Shown here piece after piece: positions 17,988 through 25,671 of a DNA stretch of 64,000 nucleotides; the first letter of the stretch is position 1, and the number at the start of each line of letters is the position of its first letter. The notes beneath the pieces were generated by a model, which had not been told where the DNA came from, searched no databases, and saw only the letters and a list, made by a program, of their open reading frames with translations. Position numbers and translations under genes: made by a program. The stretch comes from Campylobacter cuniculorum DSM 23162 = LMG 24588 (GTDB lineage: Bacteria; Campylobacterota; Campylobacteria; Campylobacterales; Campylobacteraceae), in assembly GCF_002104335.1 (NCBI RefSeq), contig NZ_CP020867.1:682001-746000 (forward strand), given 5' to 3'.

Positions 17988-18191
17988 ATGGTTGAATTGT
18001 ATAAAGCTTTATTAATAAGTTTTCTTACAGCTTTATTTGGTGTTTTAGGCTATACATTCATTCATTATGAGGATTTTACGACGACAAAAATTATTATAGT
18101 GTCTAGCGTTGCGGCTTTACTTTTTATTTTTATTATTGTGCTGTTAATTTTTTTCTTAAAATTAACAAAGAAAATTGCTAAGGAGGATTAA
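17988..18191 (+). CDS. Small two-helix membrane protein
   Basis: This 67-residue ORF has two hydrophobic helices (about 5-26 and 34-57) separated by HYEDFTTTK and a lysine-rich tail. A 12-codon ORF (from 17960, MSKKDELKING) overlaps its start as ATGGTTGA, so translation may be coupled. I do not recognise a family. Position among plasmid-type genes suggests a conjugation- or plasmid-linked membrane protein. Confidence 0.5.
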   Translation: MVELYKALLISFLTALFGVLGYTFIHYEDFTTTKIIIVSSVAALLFIFIIVLLIFFLKLTKKIAKED

Positions 18192-18281
18192 ATGGTTGCT
18201 TTAATTATCACAACAATATGCTTTTTAGGAGCTTGTTTGGCTGTTATCATTACACTTGCTAAAATTCAAAAGGATTTGTAA
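18192..18281 (+). CDS. 29-residue membrane peptide
   Basis: The ATG directly follows the stop of the preceding ORF, with AGGAGG 7 bp upstream, so it is probably translated. The peptide is one hydrophobic helix (MVALIITTICFLGACLAVII) with a short basic tail (KIQKDL). No function can be assigned. It belongs to the same small operon as its neighbours. Confidence 0.5.
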   Translation: MVALIITTICFLGACLAVIITLAKIQKDL

Positions 18282-18296
18282 AAAAGGAGGAATAAA

Positions 18297-18583
18297 ATGA
18301 CAGAGAAAAAAGTAAGAGAAATCTTAGAAAAAGTCCTTAAAGAAAAGGAAGAAAAACAAGAAATCATTCAAAGAGGAATGACTCCGCCAACACATAATGT
18401 AATGGTGTTACTTCAAAAACTGCAGATTTTACAGAGGATTTAAAAGATGAAATAACAAAGCAAGGGCTTCTTAGGGTATCTTTTTTTATTATGCTTATTC
18501 TTTTTTTGCTTTGTGAAATATATTTTGCTATCAAAATTTTGCAGTCATGCGGGTTGTTTTTATTTCTTCCCTTTAGATTATAA
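18297..18583 (+). pseudogene. Membrane protein gene frameshifted by a TAATG duplication
   Basis: With AAAGGAGG upstream, the ATG at 18297 opens a charged helix (MTEKKVREILEKVLKEKEEK) that reaches THN and then shifts frame and stops at 18441. A tandem TAATG TAATG lies at 18395-18404. Removing one copy restores one continuous frame through GVTSKTADFTEDLKDEITKQ and a membrane helix (LRVSFFIMLILFLLCEIYF) to a stop at 18581. The gene thus encoded a roughly 93-residue single-pass protein. The 5-bp duplication is probably a recent inactivating slip; a two-copy switch is less likely. Confidence 0.6.
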
Positions 18584-18660
18584 AATTTCTTAAATTTTTT
18601 AATGATATTTATGAAATTTTTAAGATAGTTTGGTTAGAATTATCTTGTTTGACTTCCTAA

Positions 18661-18730
18661 GTGTAAAACTTGGCTGAAGAATGGCTTACTTTTAGTTAAG
18701 TAACCTCCCCGACTTAGAGCGGGGGTATTT
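18661..18730 (+). other. Tandem hairpins resembling an IS200/IS605-type end
   Basis: A short AAGT/ACTT hairpin near 18656-18670 is followed by a GC-rich hairpin, CCCCG (18707-18711) with CGGGG (18720-18724), in an otherwise AT-rich region. Such compact subterminal hairpins are typical of the right ends of IS200/IS605 elements and their associated guide RNAs, but no TnpA or TnpB coding sequence is present. It could equally be a simple transcription terminator for the preceding genes, as TATTTATTTT follows. Confidence 0.35.
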
Positions 18731-18780
18731 ATTTTATAATATTCTCTTTTATTTTCTTTTTTATGATTTCAAAATTGTCT

Positions 18781-19051
18781 TTACTCACAATAAGTGTTTT
18801 TGAGTTTTTCAAAAAGCTCTCTATCAATAGAGGAATTATTTAAAACAATTGACAATAAATTATCTTTTATTTCATAATCAAATTCTTCTTTTATTTTTAT
18901 CCATAAAATTTCACAAATTTTAGCTCTCCTGCTTCTTTTATATTATTTAAAGCCTCTTCATAAGTATTGCCCTGTAAACACAGCCCTCAAGCTCTAAAAT
19001 ACAAGCAAAATATCCATGTTTATCTTTTTCAATAATAACATTTAACAACAT
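18781..19051 (-). pseudogene. Decayed HicB-like antitoxin gene
   Basis: From an ATG at 19051 the minus strand reads MLLNVIIEKDKHGYFACILE then LEGC, which is the start of a HicB antitoxin domain. At least two frameshifts follow, with QGNTYEEALNNIKEA (the next conserved HicB segment), a further part beginning CEILWIKIKEEFDYEIKDNL, and a tail ending KLKNTYCE. No HicA toxin lies next to it. It is a dead antitoxin gene left from a mobile element, and overlaps the 3' end of the next ORF by 23 bp. Confidence 0.65.
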
Positions 19052-19337
19052 TTAAGTCCTTTTTTTCTAAAGCCTTTAAAGCCCATTGTATATCTTCCTC
19101 GCTAGGTTCTATAATGTCTTTAAATAATTCCTCCGCTTCATCTATCATAGCTTTAAATTCTTTAAAGGCCTCTTCGCTATTTTCATCATAGAGTTTTAAA
19201 AAATCAGCCACATCTTTACTGATACCCTTATGCAAATTCTCATCATCTAATATTTCATTATCAGAAGATAAATCATGGACTTGTCTTTTTTCTTTCATCA
19301 CTTTTTGAGAGATTTCTCTTGCTCTCTCCTCTGTCAT
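19029..19337 (-). CDS. Acidic hypothetical protein
   Basis: This 102-residue ORF is rich in Glu, Asp and Lys and appears all-helical, with no membrane segment or cysteine motif. It begins MTEERAREISQKVMKEKRQ and ends close to the start of the HicB-like pseudogene, with which it overlaps. I do not recognise it. It may be an intact small gene of the mobile region or the remaining part of a longer one, since coding debris on the opposite strand begins right beside its start. Confidence 0.4.
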   Translation of the reverse strand: MTEERAREISQKVMKEKRQVHDLSSDNEILDDENLHKGISKDVADFLKLYDENSEEAFKEFKAMIDEAEELFKDIIEPSEEDIQWALKALEKKDLNVVKCYY

Positions 19338-19340
19338 TTC

Positions 19341-19663
19341 ATTTTTTCTTTTAATGAACCTTTTATTGATATTGAAGGAAACAAATCAGCAAAACTATTT
19401 GAATGGGAAAATGATAAGGGTATTAGATTAGAGTAGCAACTGATAAAATCAAAGGGGAGGGTCTCATCCCGCCACTATCCCCCTTTGATGAAATCATTAT
19501 AACATTTTACTCTGATAGAAATCTTAAGGAAAGAATGGAATTTAAAAATCCTTTAGTTAAAGAATATTACAAAACAAAAGATGTAAATTCTACACAAGAA
19601 AATAATCAAACACATCAAACAAAAAATTCAAACAAATATAAATTTGAAAGGATAATCAAATGA
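19341..19663 (+). pseudogene. Frameshifted gene fragment upstream of virB4
   Basis: A startless plus-strand frame reads FNEPFIDIEGNKSAKLFEWE then NDKGIRLE and meets a TAG. One base out of frame it continues VATDKIKGEGLIPPLSPFDE through FYSDRNLKERMEFKNPLV and a Gln/Asn-rich tail to a TGA overlapping the virB4 start as ATGA. A single lost base would explain the break. The overlap suggests it was the gene before virB4 in a conjugation operon. I cannot identify it; it is not a VirB2 pilin by appearance. Confidence 0.5.
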
Positions 19664-20037
19664 ATTTATCTCTATTAACCTTAGGGGGATTAGCTCTAAT
19701 GGGAACTTATTTTGGATACAAAAAGAAAGATTCAAGTGCAAGTCTTTCAAATTGTTTTTTAGATAAAATTGCTCAACCTTTATACAATCTTTTTGTAGAA
19801 TATCATTCTAATTCTTTATTTCAAATCGATTATATCAAAGAGGATTATATTATATGCAATACTCCTTATGAAAAATTATATGGCATAGAACTTGTTTCAA
19901 ATGAAAACATAGAAAAACATATACATAACGAAACAATCAAAGAACTCATTAGAGATTCTAAGGACAATGAAAATGGATTTTTTTATTATGTGATTTTAAT
20001 ATGTGTGTTTAAAATGCTTTCTTTACCAAGTTCATAA
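19660..20037 (+). pseudogene. virB4: VirB4 (CmgB4-like) N-terminal fragment fused to antisense virB9
   Basis: The first 110 or so residues match the start of the VirB4 conjugation ATPase of Campylobacter plasmids: a short hydrophobic N-terminus, then LFQIDYIKEDYIICNTPYEK and YGIELVSNENIEKHI. The last 15 residues come from the opposite strand of virB9, because the gene is cut near 19985 and joined head-on to the end of virB9. All ATPase motifs are absent, so no functional VirB4 is made from here. Confidence 0.7.
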
Positions 20038-20717
20038 GCAAAGACCGCAGGAAAAGTTTTTGTGTTATCAAATCCTAAATAAGTAAAAACTCCATCATCA
20101 TAGGCAAAATTAGGTGTAATGTCTTCACTGCCTTTATTGACTTTCATATAAAAATCCCAATTTCTAGGTATTGAAACTCTGTTAAGAGAAGTATCTAACT
20201 TATCTTCTTCAATTTGTTTTTGAAGTTCTGCTTGAAGTTTTTGTATGTTTTCTAACTCTTTTTGTGGATAAGTAAAAGAGAGCTTATAAATTTTCTGTTT
20301 TGAATTTAAAGTGAGTTCAAAAACATACATATTAAGATTAGTTGTTACAATGAGGTTTGTTTTCCATTGATTTGGCGTTGGATCAACAATAATTTCACTG
20401 ATAGCATTTTGTTCTTCTGGATTTTCATTTTGAATATATTTTGTGGTGTAAGCCTTTGGTTTAATGAATAAAAGATTGCCTCTATCAATAAGCTCCCATC
20501 CCTCATTAAATCCTGTTGAAACATTAACCACTCTTTCATCTTTACCAAATTCTATGACCGTAACATAGCCATTTTCGGCAGAAATTTTGAAAACATCATG
20601 GGCGTTAAAAACCGCATAAGTGATTTTCTTATCATATCTACTTGTTTGTGGTATTTGCAATCCGTAAGAAACTCCAAATAAACAAAATAACATTATTAAT
20701 CTTTTAAGATTTTTCAT
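19986..20717 (-). CDS. virB9: VirB9-like type IV secretion outer-membrane complex protein
   Basis: This 243-residue protein has a signal peptide (ending VSYG near residue 20), an N-terminal VirB9 domain (YDKKITYAVFNAHDVFKISA, then GWELIDRGNLLFIKP) and a C-terminal domain with RNWDFYMKVNKGS and FDNTKTFPAVFAYE. VirB9 forms the outer-membrane ring with VirB7 and VirB10. The last few residues (ILNTHIKIT) lie at the junction with the virB4 fragment, so the extreme C-terminus is probably replaced. virB10, virB11 and virD4 are absent, so no working secretion system is encoded here. Confidence 0.82.
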   Translation of the reverse strand: MKNLKRLIMLFCLFGVSYGLQIPQTSRYDKKITYAVFNAHDVFKISAENGYVTVIEFGKDERVVNVSTGFNEGWELIDRGNLLFIKPKAYTTKYIQNENPEEQNAISEIIVDPTPNQWKTNLIVTTNLNMYVFELTLNSKQKIYKLSFTYPQKELENIQKLQAELQKQIEEDKLDTSLNRVSIPRNWDFYMKVNKGSEDITPNFAYDDGVFTYLGFDNTKTFPAVFAYELGKESILNTHIKIT

Positions 20718-21373
20718 CTTTTTATCTCCTCATCGACTCTATAATTTAAAACTTTGAATCCTAGAGGATTCTCTAAACGATTTTTTTCATCTGTCTGTGA
20801 AAGTTGATATTCATAAGAAAGTGTAATGACTTTTGTTGAAATTCTTTCTTCTTGTGAGTTTTTATTAATTGTTCTTAAGTTAGTTCTAATGGTAGCTGTT
20901 TTTACTCCATTTGAGTTCCCTAAAACAATACTTAAAATACCCACTTCAACCCTCGTAGAATTTCCTAATTTGGCTTCTCTAGAGTTTTCTCCTGAATAAA
21001 TTGCTCGGTAATTTTCCGCAACTTCTGGGCTTGAGAGTAATTGCACGAAAATATAATCTTGATTCAACATATCAAAATAATACCCCTCCCTAGCTTTAAC
21101 ATATTGACTAATGAAATGTTTGTCTAAAGCTTCATTTTGAGTAATTTCCTTTTCATCCATAATTGTTAGAATATCTACCATTCCTGTGGTGTTATCAACA
21201 CGAATCACATAAGGCTCTACTGTTTTTAAGGGAGTGAGTAAAAGCACAGCCAAAATACTTAAAAATGCCAAAGCTATACTTATAAAAGCAATCAACCATG
21301 CCCTTTTATTACTTTGTTCAACAAGAAATTTGACACTTGCTTCAAAATCCATACCTTGTTTATAGACATTCAT
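20714..21373 (-). CDS. virB8: VirB8-like type IV secretion inner-membrane protein
   Basis: This 219-residue protein has one membrane helix (about residues 30-50), preceded by a short cytoplasmic segment and followed by the NTF2-like periplasmic domain (VEPYVIRVDNTTGMVDIL, YVKAREGYYFDMLNQDY, VITLSYEYQL). It is the assembly-hub protein of conjugative VirB systems. Overlaps of 4 bp with virB7 and virB9 show that these remain in their native order. It appears intact although the system as a whole is incomplete. Confidence 0.85.
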   Translation of the reverse strand: MNVYKQGMDFEASVKFLVEQSNKRAWLIAFISIALAFLSILAVLLLTPLKTVEPYVIRVDNTTGMVDILTIMDEKEITQNEALDKHFISQYVKAREGYYFDMLNQDYIFVQLLSSPEVAENYRAIYSGENSREAKLGNSTRVEVGILSIVLGNSNGVKTATIRTNLRTINKNSQEERISTKVITLSYEYQLSQTDEKNRLENPLGFKVLNYRVDEEIKR

Positions 21374-21513
21374 TCTTTTTCCTCTATATTTTTTTGTGAA
21401 TTAACAGGTATCCATTCGCCTTTATCACTGAAAAACTCATCATAATTGTTATTTTTCTTTGTAGAGCAAGCACTAATAAGAATTGCTATTAAAATCATCT
21501 GAATCATCTTCAT
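21370..21513 (-). CDS. virB7: VirB7-like lipoprotein
   Basis: I chose the ATG at 21513 (AAAGGAAAT upstream), giving 47 residues with a lipoprotein signal MKMIQMILIAILISACST. A longer frame to 21582 overlaps the preceding ORF and lacks a ribosome site. The mature part is short and polar (YDEFFSDKGEWIPVNSQ), as expected for VirB7, which anchors VirB9 in the outer membrane. The stop overlaps the virB8 start. Confidence 0.7.
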   Translation of the reverse strand: MKMIQMILIAILISACSTKKNNNYDEFFSDKGEWIPVNSQKNIEEKE

Positions 21514-21763
21514 TATTATTTCCTTTTTGAAAATTAGTTGGATTAAAATTATCGAGTTCTGAACAATTAATAAAAATTTCATATTCTCTAAGCTCTTTTT
21601 TTAATGTTGCATTTTCCAATTCTAAGTTGCACAATTTTGTTCTAAGTTCTGTAATTTCTTTATCTTGAGCAGAATCAAGCTTATATAATATGAAATCTTC
21701 AAGTTCCTTAATAATGCACTTCAATGCCGAAATTTTAACGATAATTTGATTTTTAGAATCCAT
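21473..21763 (-). CDS. Coiled-coil hypothetical protein of the VirB cluster
   Basis: This 96-residue ORF is dominated by a helical, heptad-like stretch (about 15-70, ITELRTKLCNLELENATLKK) and an acidic Asn/Asp/Ser tail. TCCTTAAATTT spacing places a GGAG site upstream of the ATG. It lies between virB6 and virB7 and overlaps virB7 by 41 bp. No VirB role is evident; it may regulate or chaperone, which is only a guess. Confidence 0.55.
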   Translation of the reverse strand: MDSKNQIIVKISALKCIIKELEDFILYKLDSAQDKEITELRTKLCNLELENATLKKELREYEIFINCSELDNFNPTNFQKGNNNEDDSDDFNSNSY

Positions 21764-21789
21764 TTTTTCTCCTTAAATTTTTATGCGAA

Positions 21790-22800
21790 TTATTGTTTAT
21801 TTCTTGCTGAAGAAAAAAGGCTTTTAACGACTTTTTTAGCTCCATAACCCGCTAATCCAGCTAAGCCTCCTTTAGCACCCGCTTTTAAAAATCCGCCACT
21901 TTTTGCACCGATAGAAGCCTTAAGTGCATTATTTGTTACCCCTTTAGTTCCTCCCCAAGCTAATTTACTTGATGAACCTATCATTCCCATCGCACGTCCC
22001 ATACCTGAAGACGCCGCACTATCAAGAGAAACTTGAGCTAAATTTGAAGCTAAAGTTTTAATGACTTGAATGATAGTAATCATCACTGAAGACCAGAACA
22101 TGCATTTAACAATGATAATAAATTCATTTTCCCCTTCTCCAAAATTATAAATCTTAGAATAATTTTCTATAAAGAAGTCTGTAATTGTCCCCATAAATAA
22201 AAGCAAAAAGATGTTTGAAATAAACATATTAAGCCATTGATTAAAAGCTTGTCTTGTCGCTTCATACATAAAACAAAATAAGGCTAAAGGTAAAGAAATA
22301 ATCAATAAAGTGTTTGTGATAGAAGCATTAATAATCATAAAAGCAAAAGGAATGATGACGGCTAAAAAAGAGAGAAATAAGAAAAAGATGACAAAAACAC
22401 AAAAAACAATTTTGAAAGATAAACCTGAAACACTATTCCAATATTTTGAAACCGCTTTTATAAACTCATCTGTTAAAGTGTCAAGCTGTGTATAAAATTC
22501 CATTCCTCCACCCGCCCATTCATAGAGTCCTTTTAAAGCGTCAATACTTAAATTGAGCCAACCATTGACATTTAAAATAAAAGTTAAAATAAACATTTTT
22601 CTTGCAATATCCCAAATAATATCCCTAATGGGGTCTTGATTTCTTCCTGCTATAGTTTGATAGCCCTTATACATAATGCTTAAAACTAATAAAAGACTCA
22701 TTAAGCTTTGAAGTTGTATAAATTTTTCATTTAAAGAGGCATTTGAAATTATATTTAAGGCATATTCAATAAATTCACCTATTTGTTGAAATATCTGCAT
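21790..22800 (-). CDS. virB6: VirB6-like type IV secretion membrane protein
   Basis: This 336-residue protein has five or six membrane helices between residues 30 and 250, the conserved tryptophan region WDIARKMFILTFILNVNGWL, and a glycine/alanine-rich cytoplasmic tail (AGAKGGLAGLAGYGAKK). That is the normal architecture of TrbL/VirB6 proteins, which form the inner-membrane channel base. It overlaps the virB5 fragment by one base. It appears intact. Confidence 0.8.
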   Translation of the reverse strand: MQIFQQIGEFIEYALNIISNASLNEKFIQLQSLMSLLLVLSIMYKGYQTIAGRNQDPIRDIIWDIARKMFILTFILNVNGWLNLSIDALKGLYEWAGGGMEFYTQLDTLTDEFIKAVSKYWNSVSGLSFKIVFCVFVIFFLFLSFLAVIIPFAFMIINASITNTLLIISLPLALFCFMYEATRQAFNQWLNMFISNIFLLLFMGTITDFFIENYSKIYNFGEGENEFIIIVKCMFWSSVMITIIQVIKTLASNLAQVSLDSAASSGMGRAMGMIGSSSKLAWGGTKGVTNNALKASIGAKSGGFLKAGAKGGLAGLAGYGAKKVVKSLFSSARNKQ

Positions 22801-23306
22801 TATTGACCCTTTTGTATAGGTATAGGCACATATTCAAAATTATTAATTCTTTGAGAGTGCATTTGTTCTAATTGTTCTTCTTTTTCCCTTCTTTTAAGTT
22901 CAAAAATTTTATTATCTGCTTCAATACTTGCTTGAATCATCTGTATCTTTAAACTTTCAGAAGCAAGGGCGTTAGCAATGTCTTGTGATTCTTTAATATC
23001 TTTTGAATTTCTAAGTTTTGTGTCAAGTTCTGCAATTGTTTTACTGACTTCATTTAAATTTTTTTGATGGTCTTGTATTGATTGCTCCTGTGCTACATAG
23101 GTTATCATATCCACCATGCAAGCTGTTTTTATTTGGGTGCTTTCTATTTTTTCACATCTATCAAATAGAGTATATTTTTTATAGGTTTCTCCAATTTTAT
23201 CTGTAATAAAGGATTGTGGGTCTTCTAAGACTTTATTGTTAAAATCCTGTATGTTTTCATAGGCTCGACCAAAATCATTATAAATTTGTCTAAAATCTCT
23301 TAAATT
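22800..23306 (-). pseudogene. virB5: VirB5-like gene, 5'-truncated
   Basis: The frame is open from 23306 to 22800 but has no start: it begins NLRDFRQIYNDFGRAYENIQ directly after a stop. The remaining 168 codons are helical, with FDRCEKIESTQIKTACMVDM (the cysteine pair typical of VirB5 pilus-tip proteins) and a long charged helix. An ATG at 23117 would give a 105-residue partial protein. The missing 5' end and the missing 3' end of virB4 were probably lost in the same rearrangement. Confidence 0.65.
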
Positions 23307-23467
23307 CTAAATTCAATGTAAAACGAGTTTTAATATTTCAATATTAAATAACAAATTTTTCAATCTTAATTTTTATAATTTGCAGAAAAACTTTAAGCTT
23401 TCTTATCTTACATTAACGCAAATCATAGTAAAATTATCTCCGATTTTAAAAAACGGGGAAATTTAAA

Positions 23468-24775
23468 ATGTTGAAAGATGTTTTGCCTCTATCTTTTATC
23501 GTTGGAACAAGATTTTTTGGACTTTTTATTGTGTTGCCGGTTTTAAGTCTTTATGCTTTAGAATTAAAAAATGCAAATGAATTTTTAGTAGGACTTTTAG
23601 TCGGCGTTTATGCTTTAGCTCAAATGGTTTTGCAAATTCCTTTTGGAATTTTAAGCGATAAAATGGGGCGCAAAAAAACTATGCTCATAGGATTGATTAT
23701 TTTCATAATAGGCTGTGGAATTTGTTCTTTTGCTCAAGACATTTATACCATGCTTTTGGGTCGTATTTTACAAGGCAGTGGTGCAATAGGAGCTGTGGCT
23801 ACTGCAATGATTAGCGATTTTATCCGCGAAGAAAATCGCTCTAAGGCTATGGCGATAATGGGTTCTTTCATAGGACTTTCCTTTGCGGCTTCTATGGTTA
23901 TTTCTCCTTTAATGAGTGCAAAATGGGGACTATCGAGTCTTTTTGATTTGAGTGCGATTTTAAGCTTATTTTGCATCATTTTACTCTATACTATTGTCCC
24001 TAAAGAAACTCAAATCACACACGAAAATACCAAAACTCCTTTATTTCATCTTTTAAAACAAAAAAATTTAGCCCTAATGAATTTAACTAATTTTATGCAA
24101 AAAATGCTTATGAGTATAGCTTTTTTAAGCATACCCATTATTTTGGTTTCTCATTTTAATTATTCTAATGATAAGCTTTGGATTGTTTATACCCTTTCTA
24201 TGATTGCAGGTTTTATTGCAATGGGTTTTGCAGGAAGTTTAGGAGAAAAAAGGGGTTTGGCAAAACAGATTTTACTTTGCGGGGTGGGATTTTTTATCTT
24301 ATCTTACGCGATTTTTGTTTTGGCTCATTCTCTTGATATTTTTATTTTAGCGGTTGTGATATTTTTTATCGGTTTTAATTTGCATGAACCCATTATGCAA
24401 AGCTGTGCATCAAAATTTTGCAAGGTGAATGAAAAAGGGGCTGCACTTGGAATTTTCAATGCTTTTGGTTATGGAGGAAGCTTCTTAGGAGGTATGATTG
24501 GGGGTTTTTTTTTGCATCTTGATAAATTAGAGCTTTTAGCCTGTATTTTAATCATTTTAAGTTTATTATGGCTTATTGCTCTTTTTTTCCTTAAAAATCC
24601 TTTTGATTTTAAGAATTTCTATTTATCTTTAGACACTCCTATTAATTTGAATGATTTTGCTCAAAATTTAGGTGTCATTGATATTTATAAAAACTCGAAA
24701 AACTTAGTGATTAAATTTGATAGCAAACTCACTAATAAAGAAGAATTAGAAAATAAATTGCAAAAAATTAAGTGA
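23468..24775 (+). CDS. YajR-like MFS efflux transporter
   Basis: This 435-residue major facilitator has twelve predicted helices and the signature loop GILSDKMGRKKTM between helices 2 and 3. A C-terminal extension of about 60 residues (FKNFYLSLDTPINLNDFAQN onward) resembles the ferredoxin-like YAM domain of YajR. The probable role is proton-driven export of a drug or metabolite; the substrate is unknown. It matches C. jejuni Cj1241 in memory, and the ciaC-like pseudogene right after it occupies the Cj1242 position, which supports the assignment. Confidence 0.82.
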   Translation: MLKDVLPLSFIVGTRFFGLFIVLPVLSLYALELKNANEFLVGLLVGVYALAQMVLQIPFGILSDKMGRKKTMLIGLIIFIIGCGICSFAQDIYTMLLGRILQGSGAIGAVATAMISDFIREENRSKAMAIMGSFIGLSFAASMVISPLMSAKWGLSSLFDLSAILSLFCIILLYTIVPKETQITHENTKTPLFHLLKQKNLALMNLTNFMQKMLMSIAFLSIPIILVSHFNYSNDKLWIVYTLSMIAGFIAMGFAGSLGEKRGLAKQILLCGVGFFILSYAIFVLAHSLDIFILAVVIFFIGFNLHEPIMQSCASKFCKVNEKGAALGIFNAFGYGGSFLGGMIGGFFLHLDKLELLACILIILSLLWLIALFFLKNPFDFKNFYLSLDTPINLNDFAQNLGVIDIYKNSKNLVIKFDSKLTNKEELENKLQKIK

Positions 24776-24999
24776 TTTTTGGTATCAATGATAGTTCATC
24801 ATCTGCTTATAGTTCTATACTTTCTAAGAGTAAAGACTCAAAAGAGAATAATCAAGTCAAATTTGTTCATGCTATGATAAAAGATAATGTTACAAAATTA
24901 AGTGGAATCTAAACTCAAAATTCTTTCACTCTAGCAAAGAATGAAACACTCAATTCAAATCCTTTAGATAATCCTTTACAAGATTCTATTTATATAGTA
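24775..24999 (+). pseudogene. Truncated ciaC-like pseudogene
   Basis: From the last base of the MFS stop codon a startless frame reads IFGINDSSSSAYSSILSKSK, almost identical to the N-terminus of the intact 431-residue gene at 60042-61337. A CAA-to-TAA change stops it at 24910, but similarity continues in frame (TQNSFTLAKNETLNSNPLDN) to about 24999 and then ends. The first two codons and about 80 percent of the gene are missing. In C. jejuni ciaC (Cj1242) follows Cj1241, so this looks like the original locus, now dead. Confidence 0.8.
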
Positions 25000-25544
25000 G
25001 AAAACGTTAGAATAAATAAAGAATTATTTATATCGAATTTATATTTATAATTGCGAACCCTTTGATAAAAATGTCCCGGGTGCTGCTTATAGAAAAAACA
25101 ATAAATCCAAAAAATCTTAAGCAAAATAATTTATAAATTTAGAGTCTAACTCTTAAATCATTTTAATAATAGCCGGTAGGATTTTATATCTGCTATAAAA
25201 TACACCCAAAAATAAAGTGTTATTGTGCTTAAATCTTATAAGAGTCCCAGAAGTATAGGTTAAAAAGCTTTACTAGAGCATATCAATATTCTTCATATAT
25301 TTATCAGTAAAAAATAAATACTTTTTTTATCTTATTAAACATTTTTAATTAAATTTAATTAAAAATTTTGACGAGTTAAAATTTTTTGTTTTAAATTCTT
25401 TGTTTTTTTAATCATTAAAATATTAAGCCTTGTTTTTACAAGGTAAATACTCTTAAGACTCTTGTTAAAATTGTGTTAATTTATTTAAAAAATATCATTA
25501 TTTATTATAAAAACTTGACAAAATAGTAAAAATATGTTTTACCG
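25000..25544. other. AT-rich stretch with a small coding remnant
   Basis: There is no intact gene. A 21-codon plus-strand remnant at 25055-25120 (EPFDKNVPGAAYRKNNKSKK) ends in a proper stop and looks like the C-terminus of a lost gene that I cannot identify. The rest is AT-rich. TTGACA at 25515-25520 could be a -35 box for the small-peptide transcript downstream, but no clear -10 follows at 17 bp. Confidence 0.4.
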
Positions 25545-25590
25545 ATACTTTAAAAAAGTATGAGATTAAAAGAAAGGAGACATTAAAAAG

Positions 25591-25668
25591 ATGAGTTTTA
25601 TAGACTTTTTGATTAGGTTAGTGTTTCTTATTTACTTAATCATAAAAATTTTTAAGCTTCTGGCTTAA
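25591..25668 (+). CDS. 25-residue hydrophobic peptide, candidate type I toxin
   Basis: The ATG is preceded by AAAGGAGA at good spacing. The peptide (MSFIDFLIRLVFLIYLIIKI, then FKLLA) is one membrane helix with interspersed Arg/Lys, the kind of small amphipathic or hydrophobic peptide found as membrane-depolarising toxins in type I systems. It is too short for homology calls. It heads a set of three tiny ORFs ending in a DNA-binding-like pseudogene. Confidence 0.5.
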   Translation: MSFIDFLIRLVFLIYLIIKIFKLLA

Positions 25669-25671
25669 AAA

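Noticed and set aside
24499-24510. GGGGG followed by nine T in the MFS gene, as a phase-variation tract
   Set aside because: The gene is in frame, and Campylobacter contingency tracts are usually poly-G of eight or more; no such tract is present in the window.
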